This document shows positions 36,573 to 44,866 of a stretch of 64,000 nt of DNA, one piece after another. The position numbers were made by a program, and so were the translations under genes. The stretch spans positions 1 to 64,000 of the forward strand of contig CAMJGD010000019.1 in assembly GCA_946405135.1 (NCBI GenBank), read 5' to 3'. The notes under the pieces are model-generated. The model saw only the letters and a program-made list of their open reading frames with translations, did not search any database and was not told the DNA's origin. The first letter of the stretch is position 1; each line of letters starts with the position of its first letter. Origin of the DNA: an uncultured Clostridiaceae bacterium (GTDB lineage Bacteria; Bacillota; Clostridia; Clostridiales; Clostridiaceae).

Positions 36573-38165
36573 TTATTCAGTTTTTCCTATGTCTGACAAA
36601 ATAAGCCCTTTATTATGATCTAATGCCCAGCTTATTCCCCAGTCATTTTGGAAGATAAGAATATTTCTTTCTTTTAAATCCTTGACTTTTTTAGTATCAC
36701 TAGTTAAATTAAGGGAGTCTAAATCTATATCTTTATTTTCAATCCAACGAACATATCTATAAGAAAGTCTATCTATTTTTATGTCCACATTATATTCATT
36801 TTTTAATCTATATTCTAGTACTTCAAATTGAAGCACTCCTACTACTCCAATTATCAATTCTTCCATTCCTATGTAGAGTTCTTTAAATACTTGAATAGCT
36901 CCTTCTTGAGCTATTTGAAGTATACCTTTAACAAATTGCTTTCTCTTCATAGTGTCTATAGGTCTAACTCTTGCAAAGAACTCTGGTGCGAAAGTGGGAA
37001 TGGCTTCAAATTTGAATTTATTAGAGGAAGGACATAAAGTATCTCCTATCCTAAATATACCTGGATCAAACACACCTATAATGTCTCCAGAATAAGCTTC
37101 TTCGATGATCTCTCTATCTTGTGCTAAAAATTGCTGTGGCTGAGTTAGCTTGATTTTATTTCCACCCTGCATATGGAATACTTCCATACCTTTTGTAAAT
37201 TTACCGGAACATATTCTCATAAAAGCTATTCTATCTCTATGAGCAGGATTCATATTTGCCTGTATCTTAAAGACAAAAGCAGAAAAATTTTCATCAAAGG
37301 CACTTATTTCACCTATATCAGATTGTCTTGATAGAGGTGAAGTGGTAAGCTTTAAAAATTCTTTTAAGAAGGGTTCTACACCAAAATTAGTAAGAGCACT
37401 TCCAAAAAATACAGGAGTTAGTTCTCCTTTTCGTACTTTTTTTATGTCAAAATCATCTCCAGCAATATCTAAAAGCTCAATATCTTCTACTAATTTGTTA
37501 TGCAGATCATCACCTAAAAGATCATTAAAAACAGGATCATTTATATCACCTTTTACAGATTCTACTTCGGTCTGACCGTGGTTACCACCATTAAATACCT
37601 GTATGGTATTTGTATTTCTCTCATAAACCCCTTTAAAGTTAGAACCGCTGCCTATAGGCCAATTCATAGGATAAGATTTTATGCCAAGCTCTTTTTCTAT
37701 GTCCTCCATAAGTTCAAAAGGATCACGGGTTTCTCTATCCATCTTATTTACAAAAGTGAATATAGGAATACCTCTTAAAGCACAGACATGGAATAACTTT
37801 TTCGTTTGCTCTTCTACTCCTCTTGCCCCATCTATTACCATTACAGCACTATCTGCAGCCATTAAAGTTCTATAAGTGTCTTCACTAAAATCTTGGTGAC
37901 CTGGAGTATCCAAGATGTTTATACAATAACCATCATAATTAAATTGCATTACAGAAGAGGTAACAGAAATACCCCTTTGTTTTTCTATTTCCATCCAGTC
38001 GGAAGTAGCGTGTTTTGATGCTTTTCTCGCTTTTACTGAACCAGCTAATCTTATAGCTCCACCGTATAAAAGTAATTTTTCTGTCAATGTGGTTTTACCA
38101 GCATCTGGGTGGGATATAATAGCAAAGGTTCTTCTCTTTTCTACTTCGTTTTTTATATTTACCAC
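36573..38165 (-). CDS. prfC: Peptide chain release factor 3
   Basis: This 530-residue translational GTPase recycles RF1 and RF2 from the ribosome after termination. It has the P-loop SHPDAGKTTLTEKLL, switch region KQRGISVTSS, DTPGHQDFSEDT, NKMDRE and the RF3-specific C-terminal domains (PTFAPEFFARVRP, LQFEVLEYRL). The start is GTG at 38165: an AAGGAGG SD lies 6 bases upstream and no better ATG is present. Length matches the family. A separate P-loop gene on the same strand ends 43 bases upstream and may share its transcript. Confidence 0.97.
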   Translation of the reverse strand: MVNIKNEVEKRRTFAIISHPDAGKTTLTEKLLLYGGAIRLAGSVKARKASKHATSDWMEIEKQRGISVTSSVMQFNYDGYCINILDTPGHQDFSEDTYRTLMAADSAVMVIDGARGVEEQTKKLFHVCALRGIPIFTFVNKMDRETRDPFELMEDIEKELGIKSYPMNWPIGSGSNFKGVYERNTNTIQVFNGGNHGQTEVESVKGDINDPVFNDLLGDDLHNKLVEDIELLDIAGDDFDIKKVRKGELTPVFFGSALTNFGVEPFLKEFLKLTTSPLSRQSDIGEISAFDENFSAFVFKIQANMNPAHRDRIAFMRICSGKFTKGMEVFHMQGGNKIKLTQPQQFLAQDREIIEEAYSGDIIGVFDPGIFRIGDTLCPSSNKFKFEAIPTFAPEFFARVRPIDTMKRKQFVKGILQIAQEGAIQVFKELYIGMEELIIGVVGVLQFEVLEYRLKNEYNVDIKIDRLSYRYVRWIENKDIDLDSLNLTSDTKKVKDLKERNILIFQNDWGISWALDHNKGLILSDIGKTE

Positions 38166-38208
38166 AATAATCCTCCTTAAAAAGTTATAAGTGTGCTAGG
38201 CACTGCAT

Positions 38209-38784
38209 TTATGCATTTTCTACTTTTTTTTCTACTAAATTCATTATTTCTAATATATTCTTTGATCTTTCTTTTGTACATCCGTTTAAAATGGTGTAGG
38301 GCACATTTTCAGCATCTAAAAAATTTCTAATAGAATTGTCTACTAGTTTTGCAGTACTCTCATCCTGCCATCTAACACCATCTTGCTCATAACCAAATTC
38401 TCTTGGAACAAAGAATATATAATCATATTTAGGTAAATCTTTAATGGCAAGGCAATAAAGATCCTTCAATATTTCTATTTCTTTTTTTGTCCTCTTTTTA
38501 GAACCTAGCATAAAGCGACCATATATATAAGGTACAAAGGTTGCATAGTCTGTAATAGCATAATCAAATTGCTCTAAATCTTTTTCTAACTGAAGCTGAC
38601 CTAAATATATTCCATATTGTTCTGCTATACTTTCAATCATGCCTTTATCTCTTAAATAATCTGTGCTATATTCAGTGGCGGCACCTACACTTAATCCCTT
38701 TATCTTCATATCCACATATAACTGCTGTATTAGAGTAGTCTTGCCACATCTTGGACCACCTAAAATTGCTATTCTAACAGGCAT
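38209..38784 (-). CDS. AAA family P-loop ATPase/kinase-like protein (NadR-like AAA_28)
   Basis: The 191-residue protein begins with a Walker A motif (AILGGPRCGKTTLIQQL) and has EYSTDYLRDKG, ITDYATFVPYIYGR, YDYIFFVPREF and DGVRWQDE motifs resembling the AAA_28/NadR kinase group, which includes nucleotide and nicotinamide riboside kinases and phage homologues. No adenylyltransferase domain is fused. SD GGAGGT precedes the ATG. It lies 43 bases upstream of prfC on the same strand. The substrate is unknown. Confidence 0.75.
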   Translation of the reverse strand: MPVRIAILGGPRCGKTTLIQQLYVDMKIKGLSVGAATEYSTDYLRDKGMIESIAEQYGIYLGQLQLEKDLEQFDYAITDYATFVPYIYGRFMLGSKKRTKKEIEILKDLYCLAIKDLPKYDYIFFVPREFGYEQDGVRWQDESTAKLVDNSIRNFLDAENVPYTILNGCTKERSKNILEIMNLVEKKVENA

Positions 38785-39113
38785 TTTTTTGACCTCCGAA
38801 TTATAACTTAAAGTATTTTATTTAAATATCATTAATTACATAATAAAGCATAGTAATTATAGCAGTTTAATTGAATTTTTTCAATAAAACAACGAATTTT
38901 TTTATTACTGTGAAAAGCATTGTTCTCTTTTCACAGAAAATAGTAGTTATATTGTTTCATTATAGAGAGCAATAAAGAGATGAAAACGTTAAAGATACAT
39001 GGATATTTGGAATTTTAGACTCTGTCCAAAAGAAGAAAAATTGTGAATAATGATATAATATAAATTGAAGTAATAGATAATAAAATTTAAAAATAAAATT
39101 TGGAGGAATACCT
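38785..39113. other. Intergenic region between divergent genes with an isolated hairpin
   Basis: No ORF is supported. The region holds the promoters of the divergent ATPase and HAD genes and a perfect 10-bp inverted repeat, ctgtgaaaag (38908-38917) with cttttcacag (38927-38936), that is not next to any gene end. Confidence 0.5.
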
Positions 39114-39923
39114 ATGTATAAGTTGATAGCTGTAGACATGGATGGTACTTTATTAAAGGAAGATAAAACCATATCAAAAGAAACCATAAAAGCTATAAAC
39201 AAAGCTAAAGCAAGAGGCATAAAAGTAGTTTTAGCTACTGGAAGACCTATAGAAGGTATCCAAAGCTACTTACAGGAATTGAATTTAATCAGCTCTGAAG
39301 ATTATGCAATTGCATATAATGGAGCTATAATACAGAATACAGAATCAAAACAAATTATATCTAAAGCTCTTATAAAAGGATCAGATTTAAAATATCTTTA
39401 TGATTTAAGCAAGAAACTTAAAGTTAATATACATGCATTTGATTTAGAAGGATGTATAACCCCTAAAATGACAAAATACACAGAGTTTGAGGGGGCTATG
39501 AATGACATAAAAGTAAATATAAAAGATTTTAACCTCATAGAGGATGAAGAAGGTATAATTAAAGTTATGATGGTAGATGATGAAGAAATATTAGATGAAG
39601 CCCTTAAAAATATGCCTAAAGAAGTATTTGAAAAATATACAGTGGTAAGAAGTGCCCCATACTTTTTAGAGTTTTTAAATAAAAAGGTCAATAAAGGAGA
39701 AGGGGTAAGAGCTTTATCGGAAGTTTTAGGTATTAAACAAGAAGAAGTTATATGCATTGGTGATGCGGGCAATGACATTCATATGATAAGATATGCTGGA
39801 CTAGGTGTAGCTATGGGAAATGCCTTTGAAGAAGTTAAGAAAGAAGCAGATTTTATCACAAAAACCAATGAAGAAGATGGAGTAGCTCATGTTATAAATG
39901 AGTTTATATTTAAAGCCAGCTAA
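39114..39923 (+). CDS. Cof-type HAD-IIB hydrolase
   Basis: This 269-residue sugar-phosphate-type phosphatase of the Cof/YidA family has the nucleophile motif AVDMDGTLLKEDKTIS, VLATGRP (motif II), a central cap domain (about 85-190) and the metal-binding CIGDAGNDIHMIRYAGLGVAMGNA region. Only the usual family core is visible; the specific substrate is not. SD TGGAGGA lies about 8 bases before ATG 39114. It is monocistronic with a terminator after it. Confidence 0.93.
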   Translation: MYKLIAVDMDGTLLKEDKTISKETIKAINKAKARGIKVVLATGRPIEGIQSYLQELNLISSEDYAIAYNGAIIQNTESKQIISKALIKGSDLKYLYDLSKKLKVNIHAFDLEGCITPKMTKYTEFEGAMNDIKVNIKDFNLIEDEEGIIKVMMVDDEEILDEALKNMPKEVFEKYTVVRSAPYFLEFLNKKVNKGEGVRALSEVLGIKQEEVICIGDAGNDIHMIRYAGLGVAMGNAFEEVKKEADFITKTNEEDGVAHVINEFIFKAS

Positions 39924-39951
39924 TTTAGTGGTTTATAGATAGGAATATAAT

Positions 39952-39992
39952 GTGGATTAATAGGAGTTTTATGCTATTAGTCCACTTTTTTT
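39952..39992 (+). terminator. Terminator after the Cof gene
   Basis: The stem gtggattaatag (39952-39963) with ctattagtccac (39974-39985) is followed by a T-run. The remaining bases up to 40238 hold no supported gene. Confidence 0.85.
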
Positions 39993-40238
39993 ATTCTACT
40001 CTTAATTTATTTAAATAAAAACATTCTAGTTATTTTCAATTTCTATAGAATTACTGGCAACCATTTATAAAACAAATAATTGCCAAGAGCATAGTGTGTT
40101 AATATATCTATAGATAGTCTAATAATTTTATGTTTAAAATAAAGAATAATTTTTTAAAAAAGATTAGTAATGTTCCTTAGAAAATAAAGATGTTTTCTAT
40201 CAAATGTTACAACTATATTGTACGAGGGGGATAATATT

Positions 40239-41387
40239 GTGTACGATTTGCCAGAGGCTTTCAATGAATTTAGTGAGGCTAGAAGAAATGGTTTTATAAA
40301 AGTAAAAGAGTGTAAAGAACAAGGTAAAAAAATAGTAGGAACTTTTTGCACTTTTACCCCTGTAGAAATGATATATGCCGCAAAGGCTATACCAGTTTCT
40401 CTTTGTGGTATGAGTGAAGAGCCTATACCTGAAGCAGAGAGGGATTTGCCTCAAAACTTATGTCCTTTAATTAAATCCAGCTATGGCTTTGCTATAACTA
40501 ACAAATGTCCTTATACATATTTTTCAGATCTTATAGTAGGAGAAACTACTTGTGATGGAAAAAAGAAAATGTATGAATACTTGGGAAAAATAAAAAATGT
40601 ACATGTAATGCAGCTGCCTCAAAATATAAATAGAGAACATGCTCATTATTTATGGAAAAATGAAATATTGTTTTTAAAAAAGAGATTAGAAGATGAATTT
40701 GGAGTAATAATAACAGAAGATGATATAAAAAAAGCTATCAAAGACAGAAATGAAGAAAGAAGATTATTACAAGAGTTTTATTCTTTAGGTAAGTTGTGTC
40801 CGCCACCTATAACAGGTTTAGAGATACATAAAGTTTTAGAAGGGGTATCTTTTACCTTGGATAAACAGGAACAAAATATAAAACTGAGAGAGATGATAGA
40901 GAACATTAAATCACAGTACAAAAATGGAGAGAAAAAAGTTCCAAAGGATTTTAGAAGAATACTTATAACAGGTTGTCCTATAGGAGGAGTAGCTGGCAAG
41001 GTTATTAAATCTATAGAAGAAAATCAAGCAGTAGTAGTTTGTTATGAAAATTGTTCAGGAGTAAAAGAAAAGATTAATCTTGTAGATGAAACTATAGATC
41101 CTATAGATGCTCTTACAGAAAAATATTTAAATATAGGATGTTCTGTAATGTCACCTAATGAGGTAAGGATAAAACTTTTAGATGAACTTATAGATGAGTA
41201 TAAGGTAGATGGGGTAATAGACATAACATTGCAAGCCTGTCATACTTATGCTGTAGAAACTAAAAGGATAAAAGAATTTGTAACTAAGGAAAAGGAAATT
41301 CCTTATATGTCTTTAGAAACAAATTATTCTCAGTCAGATATGGGTCAGATACAAACTAGAATATCTGCATTTATTGAAATGTTATAA
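40239..41387 (+). CDS. 2-hydroxyacyl-CoA dehydratase D-like / double-cubane-cluster reductase
   Basis: The 382-residue protein belongs to the HgdB/BcrBC family of iron-sulfur reductases. Conserved cysteines occur in GTFCTFTPVEM, SLCGMSE, NLCPLIKSSYGF, NKCPYTYFSD, GETTCDGKKKM, ITGCPIGG and LQACHTYAVE, more than one 4Fe-4S cluster needs. This fits the double-cubane-cluster type, which uses an ATP-dependent activator for low-potential electrons. No activator (HgdC-like ATPase) lies beside it. The start is GTG 40239, with GAGGGGG (40224-40230) 8 bases upstream; TTG 40218 would lie upstream of that SD. The substrate is unknown. A terminator follows. Confidence 0.85.
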   Translation: MYDLPEAFNEFSEARRNGFIKVKECKEQGKKIVGTFCTFTPVEMIYAAKAIPVSLCGMSEEPIPEAERDLPQNLCPLIKSSYGFAITNKCPYTYFSDLIVGETTCDGKKKMYEYLGKIKNVHVMQLPQNINREHAHYLWKNEILFLKKRLEDEFGVIITEDDIKKAIKDRNEERRLLQEFYSLGKLCPPPITGLEIHKVLEGVSFTLDKQEQNIKLREMIENIKSQYKNGEKKVPKDFRRILITGCPIGGVAGKVIKSIEENQAVVVCYENCSGVKEKINLVDETIDPIDALTEKYLNIGCSVMSPNEVRIKLLDELIDEYKVDGVIDITLQACHTYAVETKRIKEFVTKEKEIPYMSLETNYSQSDMGQIQTRISAFIEML

Positions 41388-41389
41388 AA

Positions 41390-41445
41390 TCACTGTCTCA
41401 AAGTGAAGTTTAATATACAGATCTTTGAGACAGTGACTTTTATTA
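41390..41445. terminator. Bidirectional terminator between the HgdB-like gene and trpS
   Basis: A perfect 14-bp stem, tcactgtctcaaag (41390-41403) with ctttgagacagtga (41423-41436), has T-rich sequence on the right and A-rich on the left. Confidence 0.85.
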
Positions 41446-42444
41446 TCTTGGAATTAATCCTATCTTTTTTTGCATCTTTCTTAAAGTTTTCATAGATACA
41501 TAGTTAGCTTTCTCAGCACCTTTTCTATATATTTCTTCAAGATAAGATTTATTTTCCATTAATTCTTGTATTTTATTTTGTACAGGCTCTAATTCATTTA
41601 TTATAGCTTCTGCTACATCGGATTTAAATTCAGCGTAACCTTTTCCTTCATATTTTTTAACTATTTCTTCTGGAGAAAGGTTTGTAATAGCACTTAATAT
41701 ATTTATTAAATTTTTTACGCCAGGTTGATCATCGGAATAGTTTACTACTCCTAAGCTGTCAGTAACAGCTCTGCTTATTTTTTTCTTTATTACTTCAGGA
41801 GGATCCATAATTAGAATATATCCATTAGGATTCTCCTCAGATTTTGACATCTTTTTGGAAGAATCCTGTAAGTCCATGATTTTAGCTCCTGCTGGTGGTA
41901 TATATGCATCAGGTATAGTAAAGGTTTGGCTATATAGTCTATTGAATCTTTCTGCAATATCCCTAGCAATCTCTAGATGCTGTTTCTGATCTGTACCTAC
42001 GGGTACTAAGTCAGTGTTGTATAAAAGTATATCTGCAGCCATTAAAATAGGGTAGTTAAATAAACCAGCACCTATAGAAGAATCCCCCATATTTTTAGAC
42101 TTATCTTTATACTGAGTCATTCTGCTTAATTCACCCATATAGGTATTGCAGGTTAATAGCCATGAAGCTTCAGAATGAGCAGGAACATGAGACTGAATAA
42201 ATAAAGTATTTTTTTCAGGATCTATACCTGAAGCTATATATATAGCAAGAATTTCTAAAGTTCTTCTTCTTAAATCCTTTGGCTCTTGTCTTACAGTAAT
42301 AGCATGTAAGTTCATTACACTGAAATAGCATTCATAATCATCTTGAAGCTTTACCCAGTTTTTTATGGCTCCTAAATAGTTACCTAGTGTCAAATCTCCA
42401 GAAGGTTTTATACCACTGAATATCACTTTTTTGTTTTCTTCCAT
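41443..42444 (-). CDS. trpS: Tryptophanyl-tRNA synthetase
   Basis: This 333-residue class I synthetase charges tRNA-Trp. It shows the HIGH-type motif GIKPSGDLTLGNYLGA, the KMSKS loop (SSKKMSKSEENPNG), GTDQKQHLEIARD and DILLYNTDLVPVG. ATG 42444 is preferred to the ATG at 42459, since GGAGG lies 8 bases before 42444 and within the longer reading. A T-box leader with a TGG specifier lies upstream, so expression rises when tRNA-Trp is uncharged. It ends at a terminator shared with the convergent HgdB-like gene. Confidence 0.97.
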   Translation of the reverse strand: MEENKKVIFSGIKPSGDLTLGNYLGAIKNWVKLQDDYECYFSVMNLHAITVRQEPKDLRRRTLEILAIYIASGIDPEKNTLFIQSHVPAHSEASWLLTCNTYMGELSRMTQYKDKSKNMGDSSIGAGLFNYPILMAADILLYNTDLVPVGTDQKQHLEIARDIAERFNRLYSQTFTIPDAYIPPAGAKIMDLQDSSKKMSKSEENPNGYILIMDPPEVIKKKISRAVTDSLGVVNYSDDQPGVKNLINILSAITNLSPEEIVKKYEGKGYAEFKSDVAEAIINELEPVQNKIQELMENKSYLEEIYRKGAEKANYVSMKTLRKMQKKIGLIPR

Positions 42445-42483
42445 TAAAAAGACCTCCATTTTATATTCATTATATTATAATTA

Positions 42484-42745
42484 AATTAAAAAACGTCCTA
42501 TGAAAAATCATAGGACGTTAAAAAACGCGGTACCACCTAACTTTAAGGAAAAAATCCTTCTCACTAAAGATACAATCATATCCTACCTTTATAACGTAAG
42601 GCTTACGGTTTAGCATACTTTAAATTTTCCTCTAAACATCTCAAGGACCCATTCAACTTAAACATAATTGTTGTAATTTCACCAATCTACAACTCTCTGA
42701 GAATCTGTTTTTAAGTTTACTTGCTTCCTATCAAAGATTTAAAAT
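42484..42745 (-). promoter_or_regulatory. T-box leader of trpS, tryptophan-specific
   Basis: Read on the minus strand, the leader has the T-box motif aggtggtaccgcg (42538-42526), a terminator stem aacgtcctatga/tcataggacgtt (42519-42492) with a T-run, and a stem I with an AGAGA-type bulge. In stem I the string gaaTGGgtcc places TGG (42651-42649) at the specifier position, matching tRNA-Trp. Confidence 0.93.
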
Positions 42746-42759
42746 ATCTCTTTTAAATT

Positions 42760-42788
42760 ATATTATTACTTTAACATATGTATGTCAA
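42760..42788 (-). promoter_or_regulatory. Promoter of the trpS T-box transcript
   Basis: On the minus strand TTGACA (42788-42783), a 17-base spacer and TAATAT (42765-42760) lie just upstream of the leader. Confidence 0.75.
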
Positions 42789-42865
42789 TAGCATTTTGGT
42801 ACTCAATAGGTAAATTAATAGAATTTTTCAATAAAAAACTTTAGGATATTTATTTTTGGAATAAA

Positions 42866-43021
42866 TTACATAGTTTTTTTCTTTGAGAAAACCGCATCTA
42901 CAACAAATATGAGTGCTGCGGCTGCTAAAAGCAAATTTATCAAACTTCCGCCAACTCTAAATATTAAGCCTATAAGCCAAAAGAGAATCACAAAACCGCC
43001 TAACCATCTTAAAAATGCCAT
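42866..43021 (-). CDS. 51-residue membrane protein (Lmo0937-like)
   Basis: This short gene encodes MAFLRWLGGFVILFWLIGLI at the start, then FRVGGSLIN, a second hydrophobic helix (LLLAAAALIFVVDAVF) and a basic SKKKTM tail. That is two membrane spans, matching the small Lmo0937-type membrane family of Firmicutes. Its role is unknown, and stress induction is reported for relatives only in general terms. Support comes from a clean AAGGAG SD (about 9 bases upstream of ATG 43021), the family-like sequence and the lack of any competing gene. It lies upstream of, and is oriented the same way as, the trpS T-box unit. Confidence 0.85.
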   Translation of the reverse strand: MAFLRWLGGFVILFWLIGLIFRVGGSLINLLLAAAALIFVVDAVFSKKKTM

Positions 43022-43242
43022 TTTAACCACTCCTTATAGATCAGATGGATATATATTAACTTTATTATTTGATTTAATATTTATAATGATGTGTGGATAA
43101 TAATTCATATGGTGAGTACTATTGGAAAAAATGGCTTAAAGCAAAGATAGATACAATGTATCCATACATTTTAAAAAGTGAACAGAATGTAATATAATTA
43201 ATTAGGGCTTTAAATGTAATTTTTTTAAGAGGAGGAATTAAA

Positions 43243-43803
43243 TTGGAAGACAAAAAAATTATGAGTAAAAAGCATAATAGCAGTTTAGTAGATATGGTAC
43301 ATGTTAGTCTTATGGCAGCTATGATTTGTCTTGTAACTTCGGTAATAACTATACCATCTTATAATGGAGTTATTCATATAGGTGATAGTATGGTATTTGC
43401 AGCTGCAATTTTGCTTGGAAAGAAAAAAGGAACAGCAGCTTCAGCCTTAGGAATGTTTCTATTTGATATGATACACGGATATTTAATTTGGGCTCCTTTT
43501 ACTTTAATTATAAAAGGTGTTATGGCATATATAACAGCAGATATATATTATAGGAAGGAAAAAAAATCTTTAGGATATGAAATTTTTGCTTTTTCAGTAT
43601 CCAGTGTGTGGATGGTAGCTGCTTATTATTTAGCAGGAGCTATTAAAAATTTATTATTTAGTGGAAAAGGTATAACTTTCAAACAAGCACTTATAGCATC
43701 ATCTTATGATATACCTGGAAATATACTACAGGTTCTTGTAGGAATCCTTATAGCTATTCCACTATTAAAGGCTGTAACTTCAATTAAAAAGAACTCTAAG
43801 TAG
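43243..43803 (+). CDS. ECF transporter S component
   Basis: This 186-residue integral membrane protein is the substrate-binding S subunit of an energy-coupling-factor importer. Five to six membrane spans cover about residues 17-180. Typical S-component features are ITIPSYNGVIHIGDSMVFAAAILLG near the start of the fold (helix 1-2) and a basic loop KKKGTA. The start is TTG 43243 with GGAGG (43231-43235) 7 bases upstream; the next ATG (43261) is too far. The vitamin or metal substrate cannot be read from sequence, and the shared ECF module genes are not in the window. No riboswitch is visible upstream. Confidence 0.86.
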   Translation: MEDKKIMSKKHNSSLVDMVHVSLMAAMICLVTSVITIPSYNGVIHIGDSMVFAAAILLGKKKGTAASALGMFLFDMIHGYLIWAPFTLIIKGVMAYITADIYYRKEKKSLGYEIFAFSVSSVWMVAAYYLAGAIKNLLFSGKGITFKQALIASSYDIPGNILQVLVGILIAIPLLKAVTSIKKNSK

Positions 43804-43809
43804 TCAATA

Positions 43810-43842
43810 AAACCCCTATGAAAAAATCATAGGGGCTAAATT
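43810..43842. terminator. Terminator between the ECF S gene and the zinc-ribbon gene
   Basis: The stem cccctatga (43813-43821) with tcatagggg (43827-43835) has a better T-run on the minus strand (ggggttttatt), so it mainly serves the zinc-ribbon gene. Confidence 0.65.
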
Positions 43843-43860
43843 TCAAATTAATGCAGGCTA

Positions 43861-44025
43861 TTATCTCATATCTCTGTTTCTTTTTTCAGCCTTTCTAGCT
43901 TTTCTGCATTCAGGACATCTTACAGGATCGTTTTCAAATCCTTTTTCTTTGAAGAATTCCTGTTCTCCTACTGTAAATACGAATTCTTTTCCGCAATCTT
44001 TACAAATTATGTTTTTGTCTTCCAT
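43861..44025 (-). CDS. 54-residue zinc-ribbon protein
   Basis: This short gene encodes a protein with two Cys pairs, ICKDCGKEF and VRCPECRKARK, separated by FTVGEQEFFKEKGFENDP. It ends in a basic AEKRNRDMR tail and matches the small probable zinc-ribbon (zf-trcl-like) proteins of clostridia and other anaerobes. It likely binds one Zn and may bind nucleic acid. SD AGGAGG lies about 9 bases before ATG 44025. A hairpin (atcatagg 44044-44051 with cctatgat 44074-44081) sits just upstream of the SD in the leader. Function is unknown. Confidence 0.88.
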   Translation of the reverse strand: MEDKNIICKDCGKEFVFTVGEQEFFKEKGFENDPVRCPECRKARKAEKRNRDMR

Positions 44026-44043
44026 TAAAAAAAACCTCCTTAG

Positions 44044-44081
44044 ATCATAGGCTAATTTCCTTGGTTACTTCTACCTATGAT
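44044..44081 (-). promoter_or_regulatory. Leader hairpin upstream of the zinc-ribbon gene
   Basis: An 8-bp inverted repeat (atcatagg / cctatgat) with a 22-base loop lies directly before the SD of the minus-strand zinc-ribbon gene. It could affect its translation; no known riboswitch class is recognised. Confidence 0.35.
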
Positions 44082-44327
44082 TGTAGGAAGGAGAATTACC
44101 TAGTGGAAAAATTACCTACTATCTTTTTAAATAAATATTTCATTAATATTATAACATATAGCTTTATTTTTTCAATAATAAAATTGCACTATAATAGTAA
44201 ATTTTCTTAACATTACAGATTAAAGTAAATTTTTATCAATTTTTCGAGATATTTAAATTAAATAGTTGATTATATATCTAAAATAAATTAAACTATAAAT
44301 GTTACCATATTTTTAGGAGGAAATACC

Positions 44328-44819
44328 ATGGCTAATAGTTATTCTTTTGATATAGTTTCAGAAGTGGATTTACAGGAGATAGATAATGCTGTAAATCAGG
44401 CTACAAAAGAAATAAGTCAAAGATATGATTTTAAAAATAGTAAAACAGAAATAGAACTTTTAAAAGATGAAATAAAAATAACATCAGATGATGAATATAA
44501 ATTAAAAGCTGTAATGGAAATATTAAATGCAAAACTTATAAAAAGAGGGATATCTCCAAAAACATTGGATTTAGGTAAGATTGAAAAAGCCAGTATGGGT
44601 ACAGTTAGACAGGTAGCAAAAATATTAGAAGGAATTTCAAAAGAAAAGGCGAAAGATATAGTTAATGAAATAAAGAGTAGTAAGATAAAAGTACAAACTC
44701 AGATTATGGATAATAAAGTAAGAGTTACAGGAAAGGAGAAGAATGATCTCCAGGCTGTAATAGCATTGCTTAAATCAAAGGATTTCGGAATAGCTCTTCA
44801 GTTTACTAATTATAGATAA
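44328..44819 (+). CDS. YajQ family nucleotide-binding protein
   Basis: This 163-residue cytoplasmic protein has two ferredoxin-like domains. It shows the family's N-terminal [45 protein letters not shown] and C-terminal [14 protein letters not shown] motifs. YajQ-type proteins bind nucleotides, and in Xanthomonas and others cyclic di-GMP. The next gene is a diguanylate cyclase, 47 bases downstream, so a local cyclic di-GMP signalling link is plausible but not shown. SD AGGAGG lies about 8 bases before ATG 44328. Confidence 0.94.
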   Translation: MANSYSFDIVSEVDLQEIDNAVNQATKEISQRYDFKNSKTEIELLKDEIKITSDDEYKLKAVMEILNAKLIKRGISPKTLDLGKIEKASMGTVRQVAKILEGISKEKAKDIVNEIKSSKIKVQTQIMDNKVRVTGKEKNDLQAVIALLKSKDFGIALQFTNYR

Positions 44820-44866
44820 TTATTTTTACTGTTAATTTTCTATAAACTTTAGGAGAGAGAAATGAT

